From NCBI GenBank assembly GCA_963556195.1, contig OY744525.1, forward strand, positions 24,746,218-24,810,217: a DNA stretch of 64,000 nt. The letters run 5' to 3'. This DNA is from Sepiola atlantica (Eukaryota; Mollusca; Cephalopoda; Sepiida; Sepiolidae). The translations under genes and the position numbers were made by a program. The notes under the pieces were generated by a model. That model had not been told where the DNA came from, made no database searches, and saw only the letters and a program-made list of their open reading frames with translations. Within the stretch, counting starts at the first letter, position 1. Each line of letters opens with the position of its first letter. Positions 56,343 through 64,000 of this stretch are shown in pieces.

Positions 56343-56633
56343 ATGCCAAACACGAACATCACTAAGCCCCAAGACTTAATACTGGTTGTAAAAAGTCAGG
56401 CTCAGCAAGCACCAACATCACCCTTCAAGGGCTATCAACCCTCTTCAACAACTGGACGTTCGTTGATAAACAGGAGGAAACATCAACTTGAACAACCACA
56501 TTTTCCCGGACATTCATCAAGCACCAAACATTTCCGGACATCACTGACGACACTATGGAAGAAATCACACCAGTTCAAAATGAGTACAACTGCACAAGCA
56601 CAACTAAATACTCAACAACTGGACGTTCGTTGA
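56343..56633 (+). CDS. 96-aa ORF at start of LTR interior, unrecognised
   Basis: Begins MPNTNITKPQDLILVVKSQA and is Thr/Ser/Gln/Pro-rich and basic. Its position after the leader would suit a gag remnant, but no capsid or zinc-knuckle motif is visible. Blocks such as 'caactggacgttcgttgat' recur nearby, so it may be repeat-derived. Confidence 0.15.
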   Translation: MPNTNITKPQDLILVVKSQAQQAPTSPFKGYQPSSTTGRSLINRRKHQLEQPHFPGHSSSTKHFRTSLTTLWKKSHQFKMSTTAQAQLNTQQLDVR

Positions 56634-56830
56634 TCAACTGGGGACACATCAACTCGAACGACGCGCACCAACACCAGTACAGACCCACTTGTACCTGGAC
56701 CTGCTAACTCACTTGCAGACATTTGTGCATCTGATTTTGACCATAGTGTACCACCAATCTCAACAACTAGATGTTTGTTCATCAGCTCCACAACACGGAC
56801 TAATTAACATGAACAACATCAACAACTGCA

Positions 56831-57238
56831 CAGACCCACTTGTGCTTATTCATCAACCACTGCACAGACTCACTTGTGCTCATTCATCAACCACTGCACA
56901 GACTCACTTGTGCTCATTCATCAACAACTGCACAGATTCACTTGTGCTCATTCATCAACACCTGCACAGACTCACTTGTGCTCGTTCATCAACAACTGCA
57001 CAGACTCACTTGTGCTCATTCATCAAACACTGCACAGACTCACTTGTGCTCATTCATCAACCACTGCACAGACTCACTTGTGCTCATTCATCAACAACTG
57101 CACAGATTCACTTGTGCTCATTCATCAACACCTGCACAGACTCACTTGTGCTCGTTCATCAACAACTGCACAGACTCACTTGTGCTCATTCATCAACCAC
57201 CGCACAGACCCACTTGTGCTCACTCATCAACAACCGCG
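56831..57238 (+). repeat. 34-bp tandem array, 12 copies, inside the LTR element
   Basis: Unit 'cagactcacttgtgctcatt' + 'catcaaccactgca'. Copies 2-5 reappear as copies 7-10 with the same variants, a 170-bp higher-order unit. Since 34 is not divisible by three, the same peptide pattern (THLCSFINNCTDSLVLIHQ) appears in all three frames. The 272-, 209- and 144-codon frames are therefore not selected proteins. Confidence 0.95.
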
Positions 57239-57617
57239 CAGACCCAAGCACCAAACATTCCCGGACAACACTGACAATTCAACGTTCGTTCATCAGCTCT
57301 GCATCACGCAGACTAATCAACATGAACAACGCCACCAACAAGTGCAAATTACCTTGCACTCAACATTTTTCGACCGCAAACTCACTTGCACTCAAACTTG
57401 TTGCAGACCCAAACAACACGCAGACCCACATGCGTTACAAACACTCAATTCCGCAGATGCACTTGCGATCAATCATTCAATACAGATGCAGAAACAGAAA
57501 TAAGTAGCGTGCACACTACTTTTTTCTAATCTTCAACAGCAAAACAGACATACCCACAAAGAATGCTTCTCATCTACAACAGTACATATTGAATAATATC
57601 TTCAATATTTTTCAATC

Positions 57618-57631
57618 TGGGGGGGAGTCCT
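57618..57631 (+). promoter_or_regulatory. Polypurine tract of the LTR element
   Basis: GGGGGGGGAG followed by TCCT sits immediately before the 3' LTR, the usual place for the plus-strand primer. Confidence 0.7.
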
Positions 57632-58208
57632 TGTAGCAGTCACCTCCTCCTTTCAAAACATAACTACACCAGTTTGCCGGTAGGTGGCGCTTTTTCACCG
57701 ACAGGTGGCGCCGTAAAGCGACACCAGAGTTATCTGCCCTTCGGACTATAAGAGCCGGTGCAAAACGGAAATTCTCGCTCTTCCTCACCGACCTGCCTCG
57801 GCAGGCAGACGCTGACACTAGCGTTCCGTTTCACTCTTCTCTGGTCGGCAGAACGACGCTAATACACTAGCGTTTCGTCTCACGCTTTTCTTCTCAACCA
57901 GCATAACAACTACCAACACACGTGGGCAAACAACGGTAAGAGTTCTCAACTCGTTTTCTTTGTATACGGCTTTCAAAGACTTTCCTCTCGCCGGATTCAT
58001 TTCTTATACCTTTTTCAAGAACTGTTTTTCCATCGACACACATGCATACATCACACACTTCATCATTCCACGTACACACACGTTCAATAAACGTTATTTG
58101 AACTACTTCATTTTTGTTTATTAATTATTACTCCGTCTTTGCATGCAACATTGTTTGATTCAACTGAACACGTTTATAATCGGGGGAACACGACCCTCGA
58201 TCCTAACA
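57632..58208 (+). repeat. 3' LTR
   Basis: Same length as the 5' LTR. Identical over 57,632-58,150; the terminal 58 bp are diverged (cgggggaacacgaccctcga versus tggcggaacaccactcggtc). TATAAGAG at about 57,747 and AATAAA at about 58,086. Confidence 0.95.
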
Positions 58209-58210
58209 AA

Positions 58211-58612
58211 TATATATATATATATAGAGAGAGAGAGAGGGAGATGGAGAGAGAGAGAGAGAGGGGGGAATAGATTAGGAGAGACAGAGAAATAGATAAA
58301 ACAGAAAGAAAGAGACGGAGAAAGAGAGAGAGAAAAAAGAGAGAGAGAAAGAAAGAGAAAGAGAAAGAGAGAGAGAGAAAGAGAGAGAGAGAAAGAGAGA
58401 GAGAGAAGGAGAGAGAGAAGGAGAGAAGGAGAGAGAGAGAAGGAGAGAGAGAGAAGGAGAGAGAGAAAGAGGAGAGAGAGAAGGAGGGAGAGAAGGAGAG
58501 AGAGAAAGAGGAGAGAGAGAAAGAGAGAGAAAGAGAGAAATAGAGAGAGGGAAAGAGAGAGAGAGAGATAGAAAGAAAGAGAGAGAGAAAAATAGAGAGA
58601 GGGGTGGGGGAA
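58211..58612. repeat. (TA)n then 390-bp GA-rich microsatellite
   Basis: TA run followed by GAGA/AAGAGA/GGAGA repeats. The 153-codon minus frame of S/L/F residues is an artefact. Confidence 0.95.
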
Positions 58613-59110
58613 AGAAACTTTCTTTTTAATATCATTATATGTTATACACTATAACGATCTTGTTAGAAGCAAACCATTATTCGATAGACATTTTTATTTC
58701 CAATTCTTGTTCATAATAAACCATGTGTATTAAGTTATTGCTGATTAACATCAGAATTACTTGATAAATGTCCAGATAATCAAGAGTTTGTTTTTTTTTT
58801 TATCTGGGAATCAATATTTGTCGTGAGAGAGAAACAAATAAACAGCATTTATGAATTACAAAGATATGAAAAACCTTGATTTGCAGATATGATCAAGTTA
58901 CATGTTAAGTTTTACAGAATATATGAGTGGGTAGAACCATGAAATATCTAAAAACAAAACAAGAAAACAAACCTCTTCTTTCTAGAGTAACATCTATTGC
59001 AAGAAAAATTGGGAAGCAACTGGATACAATATTTCTACTTTTTTTCCAGCAGTGAAAACAAGAATCAAAGAAACCAAAATGGGGGTTTAACAAAACGTTT
59101 AAGTTAAAAA
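58613..59110. other. AT-rich sequence, no gene seen
   Basis: Nothing supported. Confidence 0.4.
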
Positions 59111-59117
59111 ATAACAT

Positions 59118-59178
59118 CAATGTTTGGTGCATTTTTGGTCAGGAAGCCGGTATCTCCAGACAGCCTGATCTGGTAGCA
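59118..59178. repeat. Fragment of repeat Y
   Basis: 'tttggtgcatttttggtcag', 'gaagccggtatctccagaca', matching 53,190-53,250. Confidence 0.75.
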
Positions 59179-59515
59179 GCATGAAAATAATGAATGAAAT
59201 TTTATGATTTATGACGACTGTTTATCACAAATATTTGTTGCCATTGAATTTGAAGACGACTATGTTGTAGCCTGCAGGAAAGCAATCCCATGATAATGTC
59301 TCCACAAATGGAACGGTTTTAGAAATCCTGTTTTATGTTAAGCACATGGGGGAAGAAAGCGAAGTTATTTTCAGTTGTGGTAGGAAGACGGTGTCTTGCA
59401 GTGAAATCTATTTTGTTAGTGAGAGAGGACACATATTGGTCCGTGTTGTTAGAAAGAAAATGTTACATTTGATCGATTTCTATGACAAGCAAACGAACAC
59501 ACAAACCTTCTCTTT

Positions 59516-59544
59516 TTAGTAGGGCTACTCGGTGTTGCCCGGGG
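59516..59544 (-). mobile_element. Helitron-like 3' terminus
   Basis: Minus strand: CCCGG-GCAAC-ACCGAG hairpin, TAGCCCTA, CTAA (one base into 59,516-59,519), then A-rich flank. Same hairpin family as 0.56 and 18.0 kb. Confidence 0.55.
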
Positions 59545-59800
59545 CACACATTATTTTTTTTTTGCATAAAAACATCTTAACTGGTACAATCACGTCGCCT
59601 GCTATCAGTCATCTGAAACAATCCAAAGTGTGTCCCACATTGATGTCGACGGTGCAAGATGGTGTGGTAAGCTACCAAAGACATCGAGGGGATCAGTTGA
59701 TGACGACCCACTCTTAGCAGATGACATAACCGAAATGGTCGGAAGCAGAAGTTGGAAGTCATTCACAAAACGTTTAACCTCAGTATGAGACACTAAAACT
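59545..59800. other. Unassigned sequence, no gene seen
   Basis: Overlapping 61-62-codon frames on both strands; no domain recognised. Confidence 0.4.
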
Positions 59801-60000
59801 AATATAAATAAATAATAATATCCCTGTGGACTAAATTAATCGTTTGTTTAATAATATTACCTATGCAAATATCAATGTCAAAAAAAAAGAAAAAGAAAAA
59901 AAGAAAGCAGCATAATGCATACTCTCAGAAATAAATTCCAAAATTAAATATACTGGAGTAAATATGAAATAAAATTCCACACAAAATGGAAAATTAGTTC

Positions 60001-60115
60001 ATGGAAATGTGGATAAGCATGGCAACATGCTAGTACATAATCTTGGTCTAGCTTTAATGATGTGTTTGTATGTTTATTTCTACTAGCATGTTGGCTTGCT
60101 TATCTACATTTCCAT
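60001..60115. mobile_element. 115-bp MITE-like inverted repeat
   Basis: About 35-bp arms 'atggaaatgtggataagcat', 'ggcaacatgctagta' and their complement with about four mismatches around a 44-bp centre. No clear target duplication. Confidence 0.8.
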
Positions 60116-60269
60116 AAACCAATGTTAACTATATAACAAGTTCACAATATTCGCGTGATTGGTGCAACAAGAAGATTATGGTTATATGGTTAGTAAAATG
60201 TAAACAAAGATCTATCACAAAGCTTGGGTATGAGGGTTTTTTTTTTTTAATATAATTTTGGGTTTCTTT

Positions 60270-60362
60270 AGCGTTTGGCTCGTTAGTCAAGCGATCTATG
60301 ATGACACCCACATTAGGTGGTCCCTCTTTCGGGGGCACCGGTTCGTATCCAGTGTGAGTCTC
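60270..60362 (+). mobile_element. tRNA-like SINE head with long variable arm
   Basis: A box TGGCTCGTTAGTCAAGC (about 60,275-60,291), a GTGGTCCCTCTTTCGGGGGCACC stem-like variable region and B box GGTTCGTATCC (60,340-60,350). The ends do not form an acceptor stem, so a functional tRNA is unlikely. Confidence 0.5.
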
Positions 60363-60489
60363 ATTATTCACTGTGTGGTTTTCTTTGTTTATTCCCAGCC
60401 CCGTGGACTAAATTAATCGTTTATTTAATAGCATTACCCTTGCTAACAAAAGCATCATCAACAACAACAAGCAGCGCAATACATGAATA

Positions 60490-61320
60490 TTTGTAAAGAA
60501 TATTAGTATTGTTTATCAGAAATTGTGTAATGTTGTCCTTCGTGTGTATAATACTAATGCGTTGGATTATAGAACTTTGGTCTGATAAGTGACATGTAAG
60601 TCTCCACGATAGGGTAGGCGTTTTGTCGCCAGTAAAAGACATTTTCAGTTTATTTCCATTGTTAGAAATACAATTTCGAAGTGGGTAAAAAAAGATTTAA
60701 ATAAAACTTAAAATAGAAATAAAAAGATTGAAAAATTGATACAGATGTCAACAAAAGATATAAAAAAGATGTCAACAAAAGATGCAAAAAAAAAAAAGAA
60801 AAAGGAGGAAATGTGTCAAATGAAAAAGACCAGAGAGTGCACATAACGAGTTAGCGAACAAACGAATGATTGTGTGATAAGTGAAACAAACTAGCTCATT
60901 AGGACTGGTTGTTGGAATGTGAACACAAAAAAACAACACAAAAAAAACACAAAAAAAGAAAGCACAAAATAAAAAAAAATTTAAAAAACAGTTGACGATG
61001 ATGACTCGGATCTGAGAAGATATCGGAACAAAAGAAAAGAGAGGAAAAAAAAGAAGAGCAGTACAGAAGAGGCAAGAAAAGAAACTCGAAACAAGCAGAG
61101 GAAACAACCGGATGTGTGTGGGAGGGATGTTGTGGAGGATGTTGGAAAGAGTTAAAGCTCCAATGATGAAGACCATCGCATAATTGGGCACGAGGGACCG
61201 ACCAAAGAAACATGGTTGGCATGCAGAGGGGAAAAGCAACGGCAAAGACTAAGAAACAACAAAGGGAAGGATGTACATCCACAACAACAGTTTTTACAAT
61301 TGTAATCACAGCTAATACTT
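60490..61320. other. Unassigned, partly purine-rich sequence
   Basis: Minus-strand frames of 136 and 157 codons (60,772-61,309) are rich in F/L/C across an A-rich tract and overlap in two phases. I see no domain and do not support a gene. Confidence 0.4.
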
Positions 61321-61325
61321 ATACA

Positions 61326-61362
61326 TACATATATACATACATACATACATACATACATACAG
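61326..61362. repeat. (CATA)n microsatellite
   Basis: Tetranucleotide repeat 'catacatacata'. Confidence 0.9.
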
Positions 61363-62715
61363 AGCGTTTGGAAAATCGATGGCATAGCTCCAAGATTATG
61401 TTCTATATGTGTAAATAATGAAAAAAGTTCCCATGACTATAGGTTAGGGAATGCTTTGTTTCCGAGTTATAGGCCATTAAAACAAATACTGATCGACATT
61501 CTTCATTGTAAACACCTAACACGTACAATGTGTGTAATAGTGCACTGTTATTTCTACATATGGGATAAATAAACACTATCCCTGTGATAGGATCACACGT
61601 AAAATAAGCCTGGGCCTGGTGTTGCCACACATACCAACAAAAACGTGAAAAAAATTACACTAAACAAATATAAAAGCTGTCGGGCTTATAAGAAAGATTG
61701 GCAGAGGCTCGTTTCATAGCCTACGAATGTTGGCCCTTCGTATTTCAGGCAACAGAATACAACAGACCAAATGCAGGTAAATAAATATGATCAGCATAAA
61801 GTAAAGACCATGCAGAGGAATAAATGGACCACCAACAAAATTGGACTAGTCATGGGGGAGTGCTATTACAACAGCAGCCCCCACACAAAGAGGCTTGTTT
61901 ACATAGAATAATAAAGTTATGCCATCGATTTTCGAAACACTGCGTGTGTGTGTGTGTGTGTGAATGAGTGAGCGAGTGCGTGTGTGTGAGACAATAGCAT
62001 GACGTGTGTCTAACAATAACATGGCAATTAAATTCCCAAAATCGGAACTAAGTTGATTCACGACAGCGGACCTTGCACACACACACAGGGCTCGATATCC
62101 TTTCAGATAGAGTTTTATAACAATAATAAATGTTAAGATGTTTATTATCAATTAGCTTGAAAATTACCTGTGATTGACTGAGGAGCGGCAGTTGCAAGCG
62201 GTCGCATTGGCTCAAACGCTGTTCGTAGATGTCCATTTGCATCTAACCCAGACACCATATTACCTTTCTTATCCTCATTTTCTTTTATTTTATAATATTC
62301 AATTTTTTTAAGTGAGCCCAAGAATAACCTATCTTCTTATTTCTTTATTAAGAAATAAAAAATAAGAATATACGTTATTCTTGACAAAGTTTCATAACTG
62401 AAATGAAATATCGAATCTCAAGAAAAATGACTGTGTTGCATTATTTCCTGTATATGGTTTGTTCTTGGCTCATTACGTTTTTCCTATGTTTACCCAAAGT
62501 GTTTACGGAGGATGTTCTTCCATGCCTAACGCTTTGTTCTGATCGACATTAAGTGAGTCACCAACCAAGCTGAACAGCCTGCACTCGACGAAGTCTATTT
62601 CTACGGGTATTTAATTTCTTTAAAAAACCTTTATATATATAGTGTACATGTAATGTCAAGAGATGGAGACAGAATGCTCAATTAAATAAATAAGAGCATA
62701 TAATATGTTTGTTTA
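61363..62715. other. Unassigned sequence, no gene seen
   Basis: (GT)n at 61,943-61,965. No recognisable coding or RNA feature. Confidence 0.4.
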
Positions 62716-62718
62716 TAT

Positions 62719-62839
62719 ATTATACTGTTATTGATTGAACATACTATAGCGACGGTTTTGAAAGTCAGACGCGACTGTTAACTGATAATAGCAGTTGTGT
62801 TTGACTATGATAGCATGGTCAATCAATAACTGTATAATA
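62719..62839. mobile_element. 121-bp MITE-like inverted repeat
   Basis: Arms 'attatactgttattgattga' and the complement of 'tcaatcaataactgtataat' (one mismatch over 20), continuing with more mismatches. Flanks are TA-rich, so a TA target is possible but not provable. Confidence 0.75.
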
Positions 62840-62862
62840 AATTATATATATATATATATATA

Positions 62863-63057
62863 TAGTCTCGGGAGTTTCTCAACCATTAAAACTATATTAA
62901 AAAAAAAAAATTAAAAAAAACTTATAGTCCCAAGTCTTCCAGTGGAAAGTCACTCATGTAAGTCAATTTATTTTTTACAGTTATTATATTAGTTTATTTC
63001 TAACACTATTTCAAGGGATCATCAGTTGTTTCCCATGAAAAACTGTTTCGGGAATTT
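62863..63057. repeat. Dispersed repeat, copy 2 (see 605-775)
   Basis: 'tatagtct...gagtttctcaacc', 'ttaaaactat' and 'gggatcatcagttgtttccc', 'atgaaaaactgtttcggga', as in copy 1. Confidence 0.65.
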
Positions 63058-63080
63058 ATATATATATATATATATATATA

Positions 63081-63231
63081 GTATAAATTTTTATTTCTAC
63101 AAAGATTATTGGTTTCGTTTGCACTCTTCACAGAGAGTCCACCTCTAAAAAGGTGGACACTCTGAAGAGTACAAACGAAACATGTATGCACATATGTAAC
63201 CAATAATCTTTGTAGAAATAAAATTTTATAC
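63081..63231. mobile_element. Foldback element, 151 bp
   Basis: Arms 'gtataaatttttatttctac', 'aaagattattggtt', 'gtttgNactctt' and 'gagtccacct' with complementary right arm; centre near 63,148. The right arm has extra sequence forming the hammerhead-like helix III. ATTGAGCAC follows at 63,253. Confidence 0.88.
63150..63207 (+). ncRNA. Hammerhead-like motif, degenerate
   Basis: CTGAAGA (63,162-63,168), very short stem II (GT-ACAA-AC), GAAA (63,177-63,180), helix III CATGT...ATATG, then GTA and ACC. Helix III and cleavage region match 12.55 kb almost base for base. Helix I (GGT/ACC) is weak. Confidence 0.4.
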
Positions 63232-63337
63232 TAAAGAACATCTCTACTTGTTATTGAGCACTTTTTATAAACACTGGAGTTTCAATAGATTTACATCTAC
63301 AGAAGCTAATACAATACATGTACTATATATATATATA

Positions 63338-63631
63338 TACCATGTACACTCTTTTAAGGAACCTAGTCTTAAATCAGTGAAGACACCTACAACTTTAGCT
63401 AAATATGTTAAAAAACTACATAGTAAAAACACACAATTCAGCCTTAAATGGTCTATATTAAGCCTAGCTGGGAAGTACAAACCTAACAAATTTAAGAGAT
63501 GCAACCTCTGCACTCTTGAATCCTACTATAAAGTTATGTCTAAGGACAATTTATTGAATAAGAGACAGGAGGTGGTCCAGAATTGTCTGCATAGAACCGC
63601 ATATACTCTCTCTCGTCGCAAACCTGTATAG
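63338..63631 (+). pseudogene. Penelope-like element GIY-YIG endonuclease fragment
   Basis: The frame encodes HVHSFKEPSLKS, TTLAKYVKKLHSKN, a LKWSIL segment, CNLCTLE, then LLNKRQEVV and NCLHR (residues about 32-116 of the 127-codon frame from 63,248). The order N-H--SF, T-LSKY-W-LK, --W-I, C--C, LLNKR-E, C-H is characteristic of the endonuclease C-terminus of Penelope-like retroelements. The GIY/YIG residues and the reverse transcriptase are absent and the N-terminal part of the frame is a (TA)n run, so it is a truncated relic. The ATTGAGCAC block and foldback lie just upstream. Confidence 0.75.
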
Positions 63632-63808
63632 ATACCTAAGGTATAATTTCCCCATCAATGTAAACTAGAGAATTCTTAACAGTATAGGGAACATTTAAGA
63701 TAAGGTAGGTAAAATAAACTGAAAACATAAGAGTAGATAAGAACAAGAATATTGGGGATTATAAGATACGAAATATGAATGTGATAATATATAGCATGAA
63801 TAGGGGTA
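63632..63808. other. Unassigned sequence, no gene seen
   Basis: Possibly the 3' flank of the Penelope-like fragment. Confidence 0.4.
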
Positions 63809-64000
63809 TTTATTTACTCCTTCCCAGGAGTTAGGCACAAGGTCAGTTTTATCTTACTCCCACAAGTAAGATGTGACCCAAGATCGGGTCGGAAAAGTGG
63901 GGTTTAAAAAGCCAGCGCCTGAGAAAGTGAGCACACTGGCCATTAAAAATTGTCTGGGCAGCCCTGTCGGCATTCCCCGGTAGGGGCGCCTCAGGCAGTA
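63809..64000 (-). mobile_element. U2-derived SINE body and tail, runs off window
   Basis: Reverse complement of the 43.0-43.19-kb copy: tail 'tatttactccttcccaggag', 'ttaggcacaaggtcagtttt', then 'gatgtgacccaagatcgggt', and body 'ggcattccccggtaggggcg'. The U2-like head should lie just beyond the window end. Confidence 0.85.

Larger units (their letters stand above)
54856..58208 (+). mobile_element. Complete non-autonomous LTR retrotransposon, 3,353 bp
   Basis: Two direct 577-bp LTRs (54,856-55,432 and 57,632-58,208) start TGTAG and end AACA. The element is flanked by a 4-bp target duplication AATA (54,852-54,855 and 58,209-58,212). A primer-binding site and polypurine tract are in the expected places. 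The 2.2-kb interior lacks gag, protease, RT, RNase H and integrase; it has CACGTG-rich A-tract sequence and a 34-bp tandem array. It must have been mobilised in trans. The 4-bp duplication and tRNA primer suit Gypsy-type machinery, but the family is not proved. Confidence 0.92.
59811..60485. repeat. Direct repeat pair flanking a MITE and a SINE
   Basis: 59,811-59,920 and 60,400-60,485 share 'gtggactaaattaatcgttt' and 'tttaataNNattacc', then A/CAA-rich sequence and 'gcagc.caatNcat'. The MITE and tRNA-like SINE lie between them. Confidence 0.75.

Noticed and set aside
56689..57507. 272-codon plus-strand frame resembling a repeat protein
   Set aside because: The repeat unit is 34 bp, so the same peptide appears in all frames; there is no codon-level constraint.
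55042..58000. Identical 60-105-codon frames in two places as a duplicated gene
   Set aside because: They lie in the two LTRs of one retrotransposon, antisense to it.
60772..61309. 157- and 136-codon frames with membrane-like composition
   Set aside because: Two overlapping phases of an A-rich tract read in reverse; hydrophobicity is compositional.

Overview
This window looks like intergenic or deep-intronic DNA from a large, AT-rich, repeat-saturated animal genome. A coleoid cephalopod (octopus or squid) or another mollusc is the best guess. That guess rests on the mix of tRNA-, 5S- and U2-derived short elements, Helitron-like ends, Penelope-like debris, 3'-truncated LINEs, long (TA)n and (GA)n runs and kilobase minisatellites. 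It is inference, because no host gene gives a direct clue. I found no convincing host protein-coding exon. Every long open frame lies in a tandem repeat, a purine-rich tract or a transposon.

Layout. 0-8.4 kb: Helitron-like ends, a 600-bp polypurine tract, a 2.46-kb Helitron-like element swollen by a solo LTR and a 21-bp array, 5S-derived and tRNA-derived elements, and a LINE tail. 8.9-15 kb: foldback elements carrying hammerhead-ribozyme cores, a mariner-like MITE, SINE and LINE tails, and a 60-bp array. 16-22.5 kb: degenerate purine-rich repeats, a 37-bp array, 'gacagacc' arrays and a 1,340-bp hAT-like element with an 8-bp target duplication. 24.3-30.4 kb: a U2-snRNA-derived SINE, a 359-bp hAT-like MITE, a 2-kb array of a 30-bp unit and a 1.65-kb array of a 128-bp unit. 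30.8-48 kb: more foldbacks, the short 'empty' copy of the 2.5-kb Helitron, SINEs, LINE 3' ends and a second U2-derived SINE. 50-58 kb: a cluster of CRE-like octamers, a duplicated repeat and a complete 3,353-bp non-autonomous LTR retrotransposon with a tRNA-Trp primer site. 58-64 kb: GA-rich DNA, MITEs, a tRNA-like SINE, a Penelope-type endonuclease fragment and another copy of the U2-SINE tail running off the end.

The most interesting pattern is a set of foldback elements (about 9.0, 14.2, 31.0 and 63.1 kb, with a possible fifth in the opposite orientation at 31.6 kb). Each of the four is followed within 14-34 bp by ATTGAGCAC or a one-base variant. At least two carry a hammerhead core that can be drawn with all three helices and a cleavage triplet. 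One locus sits next to a Penelope-like GIY-YIG endonuclease fragment, so they are probably Penelope-related. Second is a natural before/after pair of Helitron copies (34.1 and 2.6 kb): one solo LTR and 73 extra 21-bp units account for the whole length difference.
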